A DNA stretch of 64,000 bases. Origin: Patescibacteria group bacterium. Lineage in GTDB: Bacteria; Patescibacteriota; Gracilibacteria; Absconditabacterales; Absconditicoccaceae. The notes beneath the pieces were generated by a model that ran no database searches, had not been told where the DNA came from, and worked only from the letters and a program-made list of their open reading frames with translations. The first letter of the stretch is position 1. Each line of letters starts with the position of its first letter. Positions 21,308 through 32,673 of this stretch are shown here, piece after piece. The translations under genes were made by a program, and so were the position numbers. The stretch is from contig JAKJDW010000002.1 in assembly GCA_022705745.1 (NCBI GenBank), forward strand, positions 23,457-87,456. Direction: 5' to 3'.

Positions 21308-24300
21308 CTAATTTTCATTAATTTTAATCACCTCACACTTACCAGCTAAAACATCATCTTTTACTTTTTTGTACTTTATTGAATATTCCATTTTCCCATC
21401 TTTATACTTTACAGTAACCTTATCGTTTGGTCTAATTTTGGTATTTTCAATAGGTTTCCCACTATCATTTTTTGTTTCTCACTTTTCATCACCTACTTCA
21501 AAAACTTCAAAACCATCTTCGTCTTCAAAAATCATTTCTCTTTTTATGTTTTCAGCCCTTTTTACTTCTTCTTGTTTTGCCAGCTTAATTAACTCTTGTA
21601 GGTTTCCACTAACTTTTGATAGCTTAGATAAAAACTCCTTATCTCCTGACTTTTGTTTTTCCAAAATTAATTTTGCTATTTCATCCTGTTTTTGTATTGC
21701 ATCAAAGTCCAAATTCAAGATATAACTAGTGGTAGTACTTTTGAATGTATATATTAAACTTTGAAATTTTTCAAAAGACTCTTTTTTGTAGACTATCAGA
21801 GGATCCTGTTGAGCATATCACATAAACCCTACCTTATCTCTAAGATATTGCATTTCATCAATATGGTCTACCCATAGTTTATCTAAATGATGCAACAAAA
21901 CATCTCTAAAAATATCATATAGTTTGTCATCATCAAGTTTTTTTAATTTTTCTTCTAAATACTTTCCAAGAGTTTCAATTGTTTCTAGCTCTAAATCATT
22001 AAATCCCATTGCTTCCCATTTATCAGCAGTTTTCTTGTCTAATTTTATATTGAACTCTTTTATCAATGTTTCCAAAAATTCTATATTAGTTTGTTTTAAA
22101 TTTTTTGCTTCATTGATTTTTACATTAATTATCAAATCAATATTGTCTCTAAGATCCTTCTTGGTATTTTTTACAAACTCTTTTTTTAATTCTTCATCCA
22201 ATTCGCTGGCAAGTATTTCATCTCTTTTTTTATAAATTCTTTGCCTTTGTTTATCTATAACACTATCATAATCAAAAAGATGTTTTCTGATACTAAAATG
22301 CCAAGCTTCTATCTGTTTTTGCGCTCTTTCTATAGCACTTGTAAATTGTTTTTGAGTAAGCTCAAGATTTTCCAATTCTTCCTTTTTCATTAACATACTT
22401 GCAATTCACATAATTTTTTCTCATCACATTTTCCTCATGATTAGGTCGTCCAATGCTACATAAAAAACAGACTTTCCAGGGTCTCATTGTCTTCAAGACC
22501 TTCATCTTAATTGGTTATCTATCCTTCTAGATTCATGTTTTTCTGTACCCAAGACAAACAAACCATATTGTAGGTCTTTTGTAATGTTGGGTAGACTCGG
22601 TCATCAAACTAGTGTAAAATATATTTTTGCAAAAACTTCTGTCTTTCTTTTTCTGCTAGTATTAAATTTGGTACTAATTTTAGTTTGCTTTATTTCTATT
22701 CAACCATTTCACATTTGTCTAATAGCTTCATCATCTATTCCAAAAATTTGTTTTATAGCCTCCAATGTTAATTCTAGTTCTTTACTTGAATAAATATTAT
22801 ATTCTATATCCCAGTTTTTAACATTTTTTTCTGCTCGTTTTACATAATTATTTGCTAATTTTTCATTTAGTCATTTTTCCAACTTAATATCTGTTCATCT
22901 TCCGGCCATGTTGGTAGCTACGACCACAGATTTAAATTTTCATCCATTACTCACAATATGAGCCTCTTGTTCAAAAAATTTAGCATTCAAAACATAGTGA
23001 TTGATTCACTCCTTTTCTAAAATTTTACTCAAATATTCAGAGGTAGCAATGTTGGCAGTACCAATCAACATTGGTTGCCCCATTTCATGATAAAATTTTA
23101 TATCTTCCTTTACAAATTTTCGTTTGGCATTTTGATTGAAGTATACTTTATCGTGTCGGTCTACTCTTATAGTTTCTTTATTTGTAGGGATTTCCAAAAC
23201 ATCTAAATTGTATATCTTGCTAAATTCTTCTCATTCTGTTACAGCAGTACCAGTCATACCAGACAACTTTCCAAATTGTTTGAAAAAATTTTGATATGTA
23301 ATGGTTGCCATAGTTTGAGATTCTCTTTTAATTTCAACCATTTCTTTTGCCTCAATAGCCTGGTGTAATCATTCGCTAAATCTTCTACCTGGCATAGTTC
23401 TTCATGTATGTTCATCTACTATCAAAACTTCTCAACCTTTTACTATATATTCTTTATCTCTTTCATATACCGCTTTTGCTCTCAACGCATTTTCTATATG
23501 ATGAATTTCCTCGTATCATATATCTTTATAGAGATTTTCTACGCCAAGCATTTTTTCTAATTTTTGAATTCATTCTCCACTCAAAGAAACAGTTTTTGTT
23601 TTTTCATCTATATAATAATCTCCGTCTTCCACAGATTCTTTTTTTGCATCCTCATTCATTAATTCGTACAAAAGTCATTTACTTACCCTTTTTTTACCAC
23701 TACATGGAGTAAGTGTTTGTACAATTTTTGCATAATATTGGTACTTTTCCGTTGCTTCTTCTCTAGCTTCAGAAATAATCAAAGGGGTCCTAGCCTCATC
23801 GATTAAAATTGAATCTATCTCATCTATTATTGCATAATTTAGAGGTCTTCGAGTTAAAACTCTTTGATTTATAGATTTTACTAAATTGTCTCTTAGATAA
23901 TCAAACCCAAGCTCACTATTTTCTACATAAGTAATATCTTTTTCATATTCTCATCTTCTATCTTGAATGGCTACTCATTTTACCACACAACCGACACTTA
24001 ATCACAATCGCTGATACAAATGTCACATCCATTCAGTATCACGAGAAGCAAGATAGTCGTTGACTGTAACTACATACACTCATTTTCATTCTAAAGCATT
24101 TAGATAAACAGGTAAAGTAGCTACCAAAGTTTTTCCTTCTCAAGTTTTCATCTCAGCAATTTTACCTTGATGAAGAACTATTCATCAAACAAGTTGAACA
24201 TCGTAAGGTATCATATTTCGCAAAACTTTTTCTCATTTTACATTAACTGTTTGTCCACACATTCTTTTAGCAGCTTGTTTTACCACAGCAAAAGCTTCTG

Positions 24301-24496
24301 GCAAAATACTATCCAAACTTTCTCATTTTTCTTGAACTCTTTTTTTGAATTCTTCAGTTTTTGCCTTTATTTGTTCATCACTTAATTTTTCATATTCTTG
24401 AAAATACTGATTTATTTCTCTAACAACCAGCTTTAATTTGTTTATTTCTTTTTCGGTATAGTTCATTCCAAAAAGTTTTTTAATCCGATCTAACAT
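21308..24496 (-). CDS. secA: Preprotein translocase ATPase SecA
   Basis: 1,062 aa, longer than the usual 800-900. SecA drives Sec-dependent export, which must be heavily used here given the giant secreted proteins. Visible: [14 protein letters not shown] (Walker A), [24 protein letters not shown] (DEAD-type motif II), [32 protein letters not shown] and a glycine/arginine-rich RGRSGRQGDPGKS with AGA/AGG arginines. The scaffold and wing domains follow. The C-terminus lacks the Cys-rich zinc SecB-binding motif; instead it ends with a lysine-rich beta segment ([10 protein letters not shown], then [10 protein letters not shown]). Start ATG at 24496 ([10 protein letters not shown]). Stop TAG. Confidence 0.95.
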
Positions 24497-24822
24497 AATT
24501 AAAATTTATCAAAATAAAAAAATCTCCTTCAAACATTCCTTATAACAATATTCTTTAATAAAACAAGCAAAAAAATTTTGAGTTTACTATAATTTAAAAT
24601 TTATACTAAATAGATATGTTTATTTTTTAATCTTGTTATATCACAATATTACTGTATTACAGCATCTTAGTTCTTATCCATCAAAACAATCTATTTAAAA
24701 GTTCACAAATAAAATATTTTTGTTTGTAGATTTTAATAATTAATTTATTAAAGATTAAATTAGTGTAAATTTACCTATGACTATCTCATTTATTCATCAT
24801 GATATTAATTACAGTATTTTGT
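24497..24822. other. Non-coding AT-rich interval upstream of secA
   Basis: 326 bases between the secA start and the glycosyltransferase end. It must contain the secA promoter; no convincing -35/-10 pair with a 17-base spacer was found by eye. An AAGGAG-like element lies about 30 bases before the secA ATG, too far for a normal ribosome binding site. Nothing else is seen. Confidence 0.5.
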
Positions 24823-25992
24823 TTATTTTTGAATAAAATGAGAAAGTGTTTGTATTTTTTTTGGATTTATTTGATAAGAATCAGATACTATTTTTTCTAG
24901 AAAACTGGATGGCACTAAATGAAAATCTATCGACTCTTTCAAATTCTTGCTAAGTAATCTAACGGAACAATATTTAAAACAAATTGCTAAGATTTTGAAT
25001 GGATTTTTTGTGTTAGCAGATTTCACGAAATTTTTCAAATTCAAAGGAGTTTTTACCATATTTTCTTGTGTTACTAGACTTGGATATGGGTGGAAATATC
25101 ACAAATCATGGTACATCATAATTTTTTTGGAATCATGAGTATTTAACTTTTTTATCGCTAATCGCCCTAAAAACCTCAAAGTGCTATGATACCAAATTAT
25201 TTTTGGTTTGAATTTTTTGGATACAATTTTTATGCGAATAGCATCTACAAAGTTGAATATTGCAAAAAACAATCCAAAATATTTACATAATTGTCCCAAC
25301 TTTCAGCTTGGGATCTTGGCTCAGTAGATTTTGATTTCATATCCTTTTGATTCCAAAATATCTTTTACATCATGTATATATGTTTCTATTCATCATAGTT
25401 TATTTCTAAAATCTGAAACCATTAGTATTCTTTTTGGCTTTCAGATGATTGGCGTTATGTTTTCAAGCCATTTTTCTACAGTATATTTGTTCGCTAATGT
25501 TTTAGCTTTTTTTCTTTCAGCTTCTATATTGATTCCGCCTTTATTGTACTGATCTATAATCTCTGACATTTTATTATAAAGTTTTTCTGCATCTGTTTGT
25601 CATTCTGCTTTGGAAATATCGTATTTACTTTGGATAAATTGAGTCAATCATCATTTGGCAAATCCAATAACAGGTATTCACATAGATAGTGAATTTACCG
25701 CAGTCAGCCCAAAAGTTTCCAAAAAAGTAGATGGCATCAGACAAAAATCGCAGTTTTCTTGATATCTTTGAATTGTAGACAAAGTTTGCCATCAAAAAAA
25801 GTGTACAGAACTATGATCAGAGGCTAATTCTATCAGGTCATTCACATACTTTCATTTCCCAAAAACATAAAAGGAAAAAGGAATAGCTCCGTGTTTTTTT
25901 ATAAAAGCTTTTAGCATATCCAAAATTAGTCAAAATCATTTTTCATCATCTAGTCTACCAAAAAATAATATTCATAATTTTTTGTCTTGCAT
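24823..25992 (-). CDS. GT-B glycosyltransferase with circularly permuted domains
   Basis: 389 aa. The protein starts directly with what is normally the C-terminal (GT1/GT4 donor-binding) domain: LGILFFGRLDDEKG, FYVFGKGKY, the CDFCLMPSTFLETFG loop with its E-x7-E-like region, and GIPVIGFAKGG. It then continues, from about residue 195, into what is normally the N-terminal domain: RILMVSDFRNKLGGIETYIHD, WYHSTLRFLG, HLVPSSFLEKI, and stops at the usual hinge (LSHFIQK). An upstream TAA is in frame, so the start is real. Domain order is reversed relative to ordinary GT4 enzymes. It may still fold as a GT-B enzyme. Surface-glycan role inferred. Confidence 0.75.
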
Positions 25993-26059
25993 AGGTGTTT
26001 TTTAAGTATTTAAAGTCACTAGTCGTTCGTTAATAGAGTATTAGTAGTTAATGGTTCAA

Positions 26060-26419
26060 TTAGTGCTTACTTAATTTTTGAATTAGTCCGTTAATCATTT
26101 TGTTTATATTATCTATATCAGCACATAACTTATCACAAATTGTTTTTTCAATATAAGCTATTTCTTTAGATATGATCAGTTGCGTTTTTAGCTCAGAACA
26201 GCTTCATCTAGCAATGTATAAAAATCTTATAAACTCTTTGTCTGTTCACCTATTACATCATTCTGCAATATTGCTCGCAACACTGATCGCACTTTTTTGT
26301 AATTGCTCTTTAAGTCAAAAGTCTCTTTGTATATTAGGATTATCTTTTATTAAAAAATATATATTTTTAGCTAATTTTATAGAACTATTCCAAACTTTTA
26401 AATCTTCAACATTTCACAT
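26060..26419 (-). CDS. Four-helix-bundle protein (S23 / 23S rRNA intervening-sequence family)
   Basis: 119 aa. The pattern VEDLKVWNSSIKLAKNIY, QLQKSAISVASNIAEGGNRG, FIRFLYIARGSCSELKTQL, AYIEKTICDKLCADID is that of the four-helix-bundle family first seen in 23S rRNA intervening sequences, now known as common stand-alone proteins of unknown function. An upstream in-frame ATG at 26455 would add 12 residues; the 26419 start is chosen because the family begins near 'f.dL.vW'. A degraded copy of its 5' end lies at about 27147-27222. Confidence 0.85.
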
Positions 26420-26509
26420 TTTAGTTATTGTACCAAATAAAATATTTTCGATCATTGACTATAGACTAATGATTATTGACTAGCGACTAACGACTATTCT
26501 CTTGTTTTC
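26390..26509. repeat. Duplicated segment, copy A, with GACTA tandem motif
   Basis: From AAACTTTTAAATCTTCAACA through the ATAAAATATTTTCGATCATTGACTATAGAC block, an array of GACTA/GATTA words and CGACTATTCTCTTGTTTTC. Matches copy B at 27147-27293 at roughly 80% in the first part and nearly exactly over the block from AAATAAAATATTTTCG to TATAGAC. It spans the 5' end of the four-helix-bundle gene and the rdgB stop codon. Confidence 0.8.
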
Positions 26510-27090
26510 ATTTTTTCAATCAAATTAGCAATAGCTCTTCATCTATGTGAAACTTTGTTTTTTTCTTCATCACTTGCTTCTCAGAAAGATTTATGTAAAT
26601 CGTCGGATAAAAAAATACAATCATAACCAAAAGATTTATCTCATATTTCTTCCTTCAATATAGTTCAATATGTTTTTCATTCACTATAGATATATTCTCA
26701 ATTTGGAAACATTTTTACTAGACAGCAAACAAAATAAGCAGATCTATCATTTTTTCATTCCAATTTTTTTAATAATTTAGCTCTATTGTCTGCATTATTG
26801 CCGTGTCATCAAGCATATCTAGCACTATAAACTCAAGGTTCTCAGTTTAATGCATTTACACATAAGCCACTATCATCAGCAATAACATCCGCTTCAATTC
26901 ATTTTTCTTTTAAGAATTCACGAACAGCATTGCATTTTATTAATGCATTCTCCAAAAAAGTTTCTCCATCTTCAACGATATCATCACAATATCAAATATC
27001 ATTCAAAGATAAAATTTCAGCATCAAAAAATATTTCTTTAAATTCTTTTATTTTATGTTGATTATTGGAAGCAAGTATAATTTTACGCAT
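26494..27090 (-). CDS. rdgB: XTP/dITP diphosphat(as)e, RdgB/HAM1 family
   Basis: 198 aa, the normal length. Removes non-canonical purine nucleotides (ITP, XTP) before incorporation. Visible: ILASNNQHKIKEFKEI at the N-terminus, [37 protein letters not shown] (substrate site) and the C-terminal GYDCIF...SHRGRA. TGA encodes motif glycines. Start ATG at 27090; stop TAG lies inside the GACTA repeat, shared with the duplicated segment. Confidence 0.94.
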
Positions 27091-27146
27091 GATGCTTATA
27101 AGATAAAAAACGGTAAATAATTCTAATTTTAAATCTAAATGCTATT

Positions 27147-27293
27147 ACAAACTTTTAAATCTTCAATATTTAGTATTTCAAGTGTGTATCAAATAAAATA
27201 TTTTCGATCATTGACTATAGACTTTTGACTGTTGACTATCGACTATAAGACTAACGACTATTGACTATTGACTAACGACTATTTTCTTGTTTC
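27147..27293. repeat. Duplicated segment, copy B, with GACTA tandem motif
   Basis: Second copy of the 26390-26509 segment, including a decayed version of the 5' end of the four-helix-bundle gene, then an expanded array of GACTATTGACTAACGACTA-type words ending CGACTATTTTCTTGTTTCC. The trmD stop (27272-27274) lies within the array. Confidence 0.8.
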
Positions 27294-27949
27294 CATTTTT
27301 CAATTTCCTTATGATTTCAATTTAACAATACTTCTGGTACAGAATATCATTCTACCTCTTGAGGTCTGGTATATTGTGGATGTTCTATATTTTCCATATT
27401 TTGGGAGATGGAATAGCTTTCTTCTTGTCGACTACTTTCTTCTTTGATTACTCCAGGGATTAGGCGAACCACAGACTCTGTCATTGTCATCGCTGGCATC
27501 TCTCACCCAAGAGTCACAAACTTTCAAATAGATATTTGATGAAAATTGTCAGGATATTTGTCTTGAAAATATTGTACAAAACGATGATCTATCCCTTCAT
27601 ACCTAGCACATACAAAGATTAAGTTTTCCGTTTTTGAAAAAGAATGAGCTGATTTTTGATTTCGAAATATATTGCTAGGATTTGGAAAAATAATTTGGAA
27701 AATTTCCTTACTTTTAAATTTCTTAATTATTGAATTTATTGAATCTATAACAGGTTGTGCCATCATTAACATCCCAGTCCCTCACCCATAAATTTCATCA
27801 TCTATTTGTTTGTGTTTATCTGCACAAAAATCTCTTGGATTGATTATTTCGAAATCCAAAATATCTTTTTCTTGAGCTTTTTTGATCAATGAAGTTTCCA
27901 AAAAACTATCAAAAATCTCTGGGAATATAGATACATAATAAATTTTCAT
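27272..27949 (-). CDS. trmD: tRNA (guanine37-N1)-methyltransferase TrmD
   Basis: 225 aa. SPOUT methyltransferase making m1G37, which prevents +1 frameshifting. Visible: [43 protein letters not shown] (knot), ISIGKFVTLGGEMPAM and the C-terminal [13 protein letters not shown]...VPEVLLNGNH. The knot and C-terminal arginines use AGG, CGT, CGC or AGA, whereas a CGA falls in the variable loop before QEESYS. Start ATG at 27949; stop TAG in the GACTA repeat. Confidence 0.95.
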
Positions 27950-27980
27950 AATAAACTTTGTGTGATATAAATCCCTACAA

Positions 27981-28286
27981 CTAACTTTTTATCAAGTGCT
28001 TTTCAACATTCAATAAGATGTTTTTTTTAACTTTTTCTATATTTTCTGGTGTACAGATTACAAACAATTCTTGTGCAGTAGATCCTTTACTCATAATACA
28101 TTTGAAGCCACTATTTGTAGGTATTGTTATTCTAAACATAAGCTGACTGCTTCCTTTTTGCTGTCTAGAAATTCTACCTGGAATTATTCTATCTATATTT
28201 GGGTCTTTTTCAACTTCAAGCAAAAATTTAGTAAACTCAGATAAGATATTATGTTCTGTCTTTACTTTTTGAAATTTAACTCTCAT
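27981..28286 (-). CDS. DUF2103-like conserved small protein
   Basis: 101 aa, no signal or membrane segment. The pattern LLEVEKDPNIDRIIPGRISRQQ, SSQLMFRITIPTNSGFKCI, QELFVICTPE resembles DUF2103, annotated elsewhere as a predicted metal-binding protein. No metal ligands stand out, and there are no TGA codons. It lies 31 bases upstream of trmD on the same strand, so is probably co-transcribed with trmD and rdgB. Function unknown. Confidence 0.6.
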   Translation of the reverse strand: MRVKFQKVKTEHNILSEFTKFLLEVEKDPNIDRIIPGRISRQQKGSSQLMFRITIPTNSGFKCIMSKGSTAQELFVICTPENIEKVKKNILLNVEKHLIKS

Positions 28287-28299
28287 ATTGAAAATATGA

Positions 28300-28495
28300 T
28301 TAAATAAAGTACAAGTTACAAGTTAAAAGTTTATAAAGTTGCAAGTTATAAGCCTGCGGGCAGACAGGTTTATAAAGTTACAAGTTAATTAATACTTTAC
28401 GAACTTTATAAACTTTACGAACTTTATAAACTTTACAAACTTTATAAACTTTACAAACTAATAAACTTATAATTTTAAATCTATAACATTCAACT
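28300..28495. repeat. Palindrome-forming AAGTT/AACTT repeat cluster 4
   Basis: AAGTTACAAGTTAAAAGTTTATAAAGTTGCAAG-type units, a central GCCTGCGGGCAGACAGG block (inverse of the one near 3.9 kb), then repeated ACTTTACGAACTTTATAA units. It occupies nearly the whole gap between two divergent genes, so a pure terminator role does not fit here. Confidence 0.65.
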
Positions 28496-28502
28496 AAATT
28501 AT

Positions 28503-29354
28503 ATGAAGATTCAAGAATTATTACAAAATCAAGAATATACACAGAAAAGAGTTTTGGAAAATTTGATATGCTATTTTTTGGATATTAGTAGAGAAAATTT
28601 ACGGATTTCTTTAGATCAAGATATAGAAGAAAGTGTTATAAACAAAATAACACAAGCTTATGATGATTTTGTTGTTCAAAAAAAACCTTTAGAGTATATT
28701 TTATGATATGTAGCATTTATGAGAAATAAATTCAAAATAGACCATAGAGCCTTGATTCCTCGCCCAGAAACAGAGTACATGATACAAGCAGTAAATGAAC
28801 ATGTTTCCACATTAACACCTTGAAACAACATATTATTCGATATTGGGACAGGTTGTGGTGTTTTATGATTGTCTGTTTTATTGCACAATCCAAGTTTTTT
28901 TACTGAAGCATATTTAAGTGAATATGTAGATTATACGCTTTCTCTAGCTCAAGAAAATTTTGAAATATTTAAACCTAGACTTAGTAAAACAAAAGTAAAT
29001 TTAGTACAATCAAATCTATTAAATTTTGTGAAAGACATTTCGTTATCAGACTCAAATTTAATTCTAGTTGCAAATCTTCCTTATATCCCTGAAAATACTT
29101 TTGATCAAAATGTTTGAGAAAATGTAAAAAATCGAGAGCCAAAGCCAGCGTTTGTGTGATGAGAAGATTGACTAGATTATTATCGTGAAATGTTTCAACA
29201 AATTTTTGATTTTTGAATCAAGCCCACAATGTTTTTAGAAATGATGACACGGCAGGTAGATGTTTTACGCAAAGAATTTTGAGAAAAAATAAAATTCCAA
29301 GAAACAAAAACCTTTCATTTCAATATTAGAATAGTCAAGGCTCGGATAAAATAG
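28503..29354 (+). CDS. prmC: Release-factor glutamine methyltransferase PrmC
   Basis: 283 aa. Methylates the GGQ glutamine of release factors; in a UGA=Gly organism only RF1 is expected as substrate because RF2 recognises UGA. Visible: N-terminal helical domain, KPLEYILG, LIPRPETEYM, FDIGTGCGVLGLSV (SAM motif I), VANLPYIPEN (NLPY instead of the usual NPPY), AFVGGEDGLDYYREM. The CGA at 29133, just before EPKPAFVGG, sits at the family's aromatic position. Start ATG at 28503, stop TAG. Confidence 0.93.
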
Positions 29355-29389
29355 GTTTTTGTGTAATATGGGGATTTTTTATATAAATT

Positions 29390-32300
29390 TTATTGCAAAA
29401 ATTGTCTTATATTTTCTGGGATAGTTTCACTATATATTGTAGTCATACCAAAATCCCAAAGAATAGCTTTTACCTTATCTTTTATATTTAGGTCATTAGC
29501 AAAATCCGAAAAATTACAAGGACAAGAAAAGCACTCCTTTGCCGTTATGTTAGCTTCTTCATCATTAAGTTTATCAACATCAATTTCAGGACATCAATCA
29601 GAGTCTTCTATTCCATTGTAATTTTCCGGTATAGTAGGGCAGGCATCCAAATGATCTGGTATTCAGTCTCAGTCTTCATCATCAAAATTTATTCCTCCTC
29701 AGATTCAAGTTCCCCCTCAAATTCCTCCTCAGATTCAAATTCCTCCTCAAATTCCTCCTCAGATTCAAGTTCCCCCTCAAATTCCTCCTCAGATTCAAGT
29801 TCCTCCTCAAATTCCTCCTCAGATTCAAGTTCCTCCTCAAATTCCTCCTCAGATTCAAGTTCCTCCTCAGATTCCTCCTCAGATTCCTCCTCAGATTCAA
29901 GTTCCTCCTCAGATTCCTCCTCAGATTCCTCCTCAGATTCAAGTTCCTCCTCACCCTCACCCTCATCCTAAATTATCATTTAATATGTTCGTTATAAACT
30001 CATCACATTCGTCTCCCCATCCATTGTTATTCAAGTCCATTTGATTTAGATTTACATGAAACGGACAATTATCGAGACCATTATTATTATGCAATAACAA
30101 AATTTCTTCGTTTATATTGTCTGATGTAATGGAGCAATCATCTAATTCAAACTCAATCAATCATATCAAATTTGGTAATCCATCTCCATCTATATCATCA
30201 TCACAAATATCAGGAATTCCATCACCATCCATATCACATTCAAATTGATCTAGTGTACCATTAAGATTAGCCTCCATACAAATATCATTTTGTGTTACCG
30301 TAATAGTAAACACGCTTTCCAAGGATATGTTTCAATCCAAAAAAACGATATTTTTAGGTAAATAAACTCATTCTTTTATATATTGATGTTCAAATTTTTT
30401 TGGCCAAATATTCAATCAATTAGTAATTTTATTACTATTTCAATCTCAATACTTATTAACAATTAGTATAATTTCAGGTAGAACTCATATTTTATTCATA
30501 GTAAATTCTACAGTATCAAAAACAGGGAGTATTGTTTTGTTAACTGTTGTTATAATAGCATATGAGCTTTCCAAAGAAGCATCTCTAATATTTACTGTTA
30601 AAAAATTTTGTAGTTTTCTTCAGTTTTTTAGCAATATATTTTGTATTATCACATAAGTCCCCACTTTTTTATAAATATAACCCATATTCAACAAACCATT
30701 TTTTATGACTTCTCAATTCCCCATATTCCACTCTATAGAACTTATATCCTTTTCCTCAAATCCAAAAATATCTGTTTGCAAGTTTATTGTTTCTCATTTT
30801 TTTGGCATAATAGGATTTGCTCTTAAATTACTTCCAATCTCCCCATCATCTCCCACCGCAATAATCACATTTGCAACAGAAAGTACTTGATTATTTTTTA
30901 TTCACTTCAATGTAACCATATAAGATCATTGTGTTTTATATATTTTTATAACGGGACCTTTGTCAGTCCTTTCTATAATATCGCCCTCTCCCAAATTCCA
31001 CTCAAATTTGTCAAAAGATCATTTGGTAATTGCAGTAAATTTAATTTCAACAGGGGCCATTCACCCTAATTTGTTTGTAGCTATTTGCACACTATAATTT
31101 TCTGATGCATTTTTTCCAACAACAATAGTTATCACAGCATGAGCATTATTATTAATTCACTCCGCATTGGCTTGAACTTGATATATTCATTCTTCCAAAA
31201 AAGTGTTACTTACTTCGCGTCAAACAGCATGATTTCAATCTCAAAAATCTCGAGTAATTTCTCATTGAACAACTCCTTCCGTAATAGCTTCAAAATTTAC
31301 AGTCAAAGGGGCATTGGAAGGAATAAAATCACTTTTTATATACATTCCCAAATTACTTTGATTTGCTCTACATGCATCTCCTATTCCTTTATTACCCGTA
31401 TCTTTTTGGTCTGGATTTTTAATGAACAAACAATTATCTATTCAGCTTTCCCACTTTGATATAATAACTTTTCATAAATCATCTACAATTCCTATGGGGT
31501 TTCAAACACCGTCTCAATCAATATCAGAATCACACACATCTCAAACTCCATCACCATCAGTATCTTTTTGACTTGGATTATAATGATTTGGGCAATTATC
31601 TTCAGCATTTAGTATTCCATCCTTATCATAATCATCATCGAAATCACAATCAACTATTTTAAAAACATTATATAAAGTTTTTAAAACATATTCTCAACTT
31701 ACCAATTCGTGAATTTGTCAGTCTTTAAATTTTTCATGTTCTACTATATTATGATCATACAAGATATTCAATTCTCACACAGGCCAATATCATTGTTTGA
31801 TGGCACCAAAACTCTGCATGCCACATTTGTTTAAGTTGAACATACAATACTTGATATATGCTTGCAAAGATTCTTTGTTTGGTAAGATTCAAGATAGTCA
31901 ATTTTGAGCGTGCATATTTATTATATCTCTGTCGTTTTTATTCAAATATTCATAAGGATAAGTTCATTTAGTCAATCAATCCATCCATTTTTTTATCTGT
32001 CACCAATCAGCTAAATATCTGTTAAATATATATTGATCACTAATATTCAAAACTACTTGTAAAAATTCTCCCACAGTAGTGTTTCTATGTCAACAAAATT
32101 TTCAATCACATACAGGGCTGATTCATTGAGGATATCATCTCATCCAATTATTATCACCAACATATGCTACACAGTAATAATATGGTTTTCAGTTGTAGTA
32201 TGATGAGCCAAAAATAATATCATCAAAATCTTTTCCTGGTGTTTCAATAAAGTTCAACCGCCAATTGTTTGTATACTTTTCTATCATCCAATTTGGTGTG

Positions 32301-32488
32301 TTCACACAATCTTGACAGGAAACGGTATTCAAAAGTCTAGAAAGCTCGTATCTGCTTATTTGGTCGCTTTCTAATATCCTATCTACCTCTACTCCTGCAG
32401 TTCTTAAATCATTCAAAAATATTTCATAATTTCCCAATGAAATTCATAAAAATACAAAAAACACAAACATTAAGCATATTTTTTTCAT
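29390..32488 (-). CDS. Large secreted protein with calcium-type D-rich repeats, PKD-like domains and a Gly-rich stretch
   Basis: 1,032 aa. Signal peptide MKKICLMFVFFVFLGISLG. The N-terminal ~280 residues carry scattered Cys. Then come thrombospondin type-3-like Asp repeats (DTDGDGVGDVCDSDIDGDG), three to four PKD-like Ig domains with FGDGNHAV, NLGEGDI, EWNMGNGE and YGDGNSN signatures, a second Asp-repeat block (DMDGDGIPDICDDDIDGDG), a ~90-residue Gly/Ile/Thr repeat (29692-29965), a third DEDGDGIPD block and a Cys-containing tail. Likely anchored or shed on the surface and calcium-stabilised. The frame is uninterrupted across the repeat only if TGA is sense. Confidence 0.85.
29692..29965 (-). 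repeat. 30-bp tandem repeat encoding Gly-rich segment through TGA and GGA codons
   Basis: Unit of 30 bases (on the + strand AGATTCAAGTTCCTCCTCAA, then ATTCCTCCTC) with 15-base variants. In the gene frame it reads GGA GGA ATT TGA GGA GGA ACT TGA ATC TGA, i.e. Gly-Gly-Ile-Gly-Gly-Gly-Thr-Gly-Ile-Gly, so TGA supplies nearly half of the glycines. Confidence 0.9.
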
Positions 32489-32673
32489 TATTTTTTTGAT
32501 ATATATTTGTACCATAACAGTTGTCATATCTGCTTTATAATATAAATATATGATACAATATTTATTATAAATAAAAAAATTTTTTTTTCAAAATCTTATG
32601 ACTTTTTTCCAAATATGGATTGACTTTATCGCTTATTTAGTTTTTGTTTGTCAATCTTTTACCCTAACTCCCG

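Noticed and set aside
29651..29971. Open frames reading Ser-rich (+) or Arg/Asn-Leu-rich (-) across the 30-bp repeat
   Set aside because: Accidental frames of the tandem repeat. The reverse Gly-rich frame is the one continuous with conserved Asp-repeat sequence on both sides.
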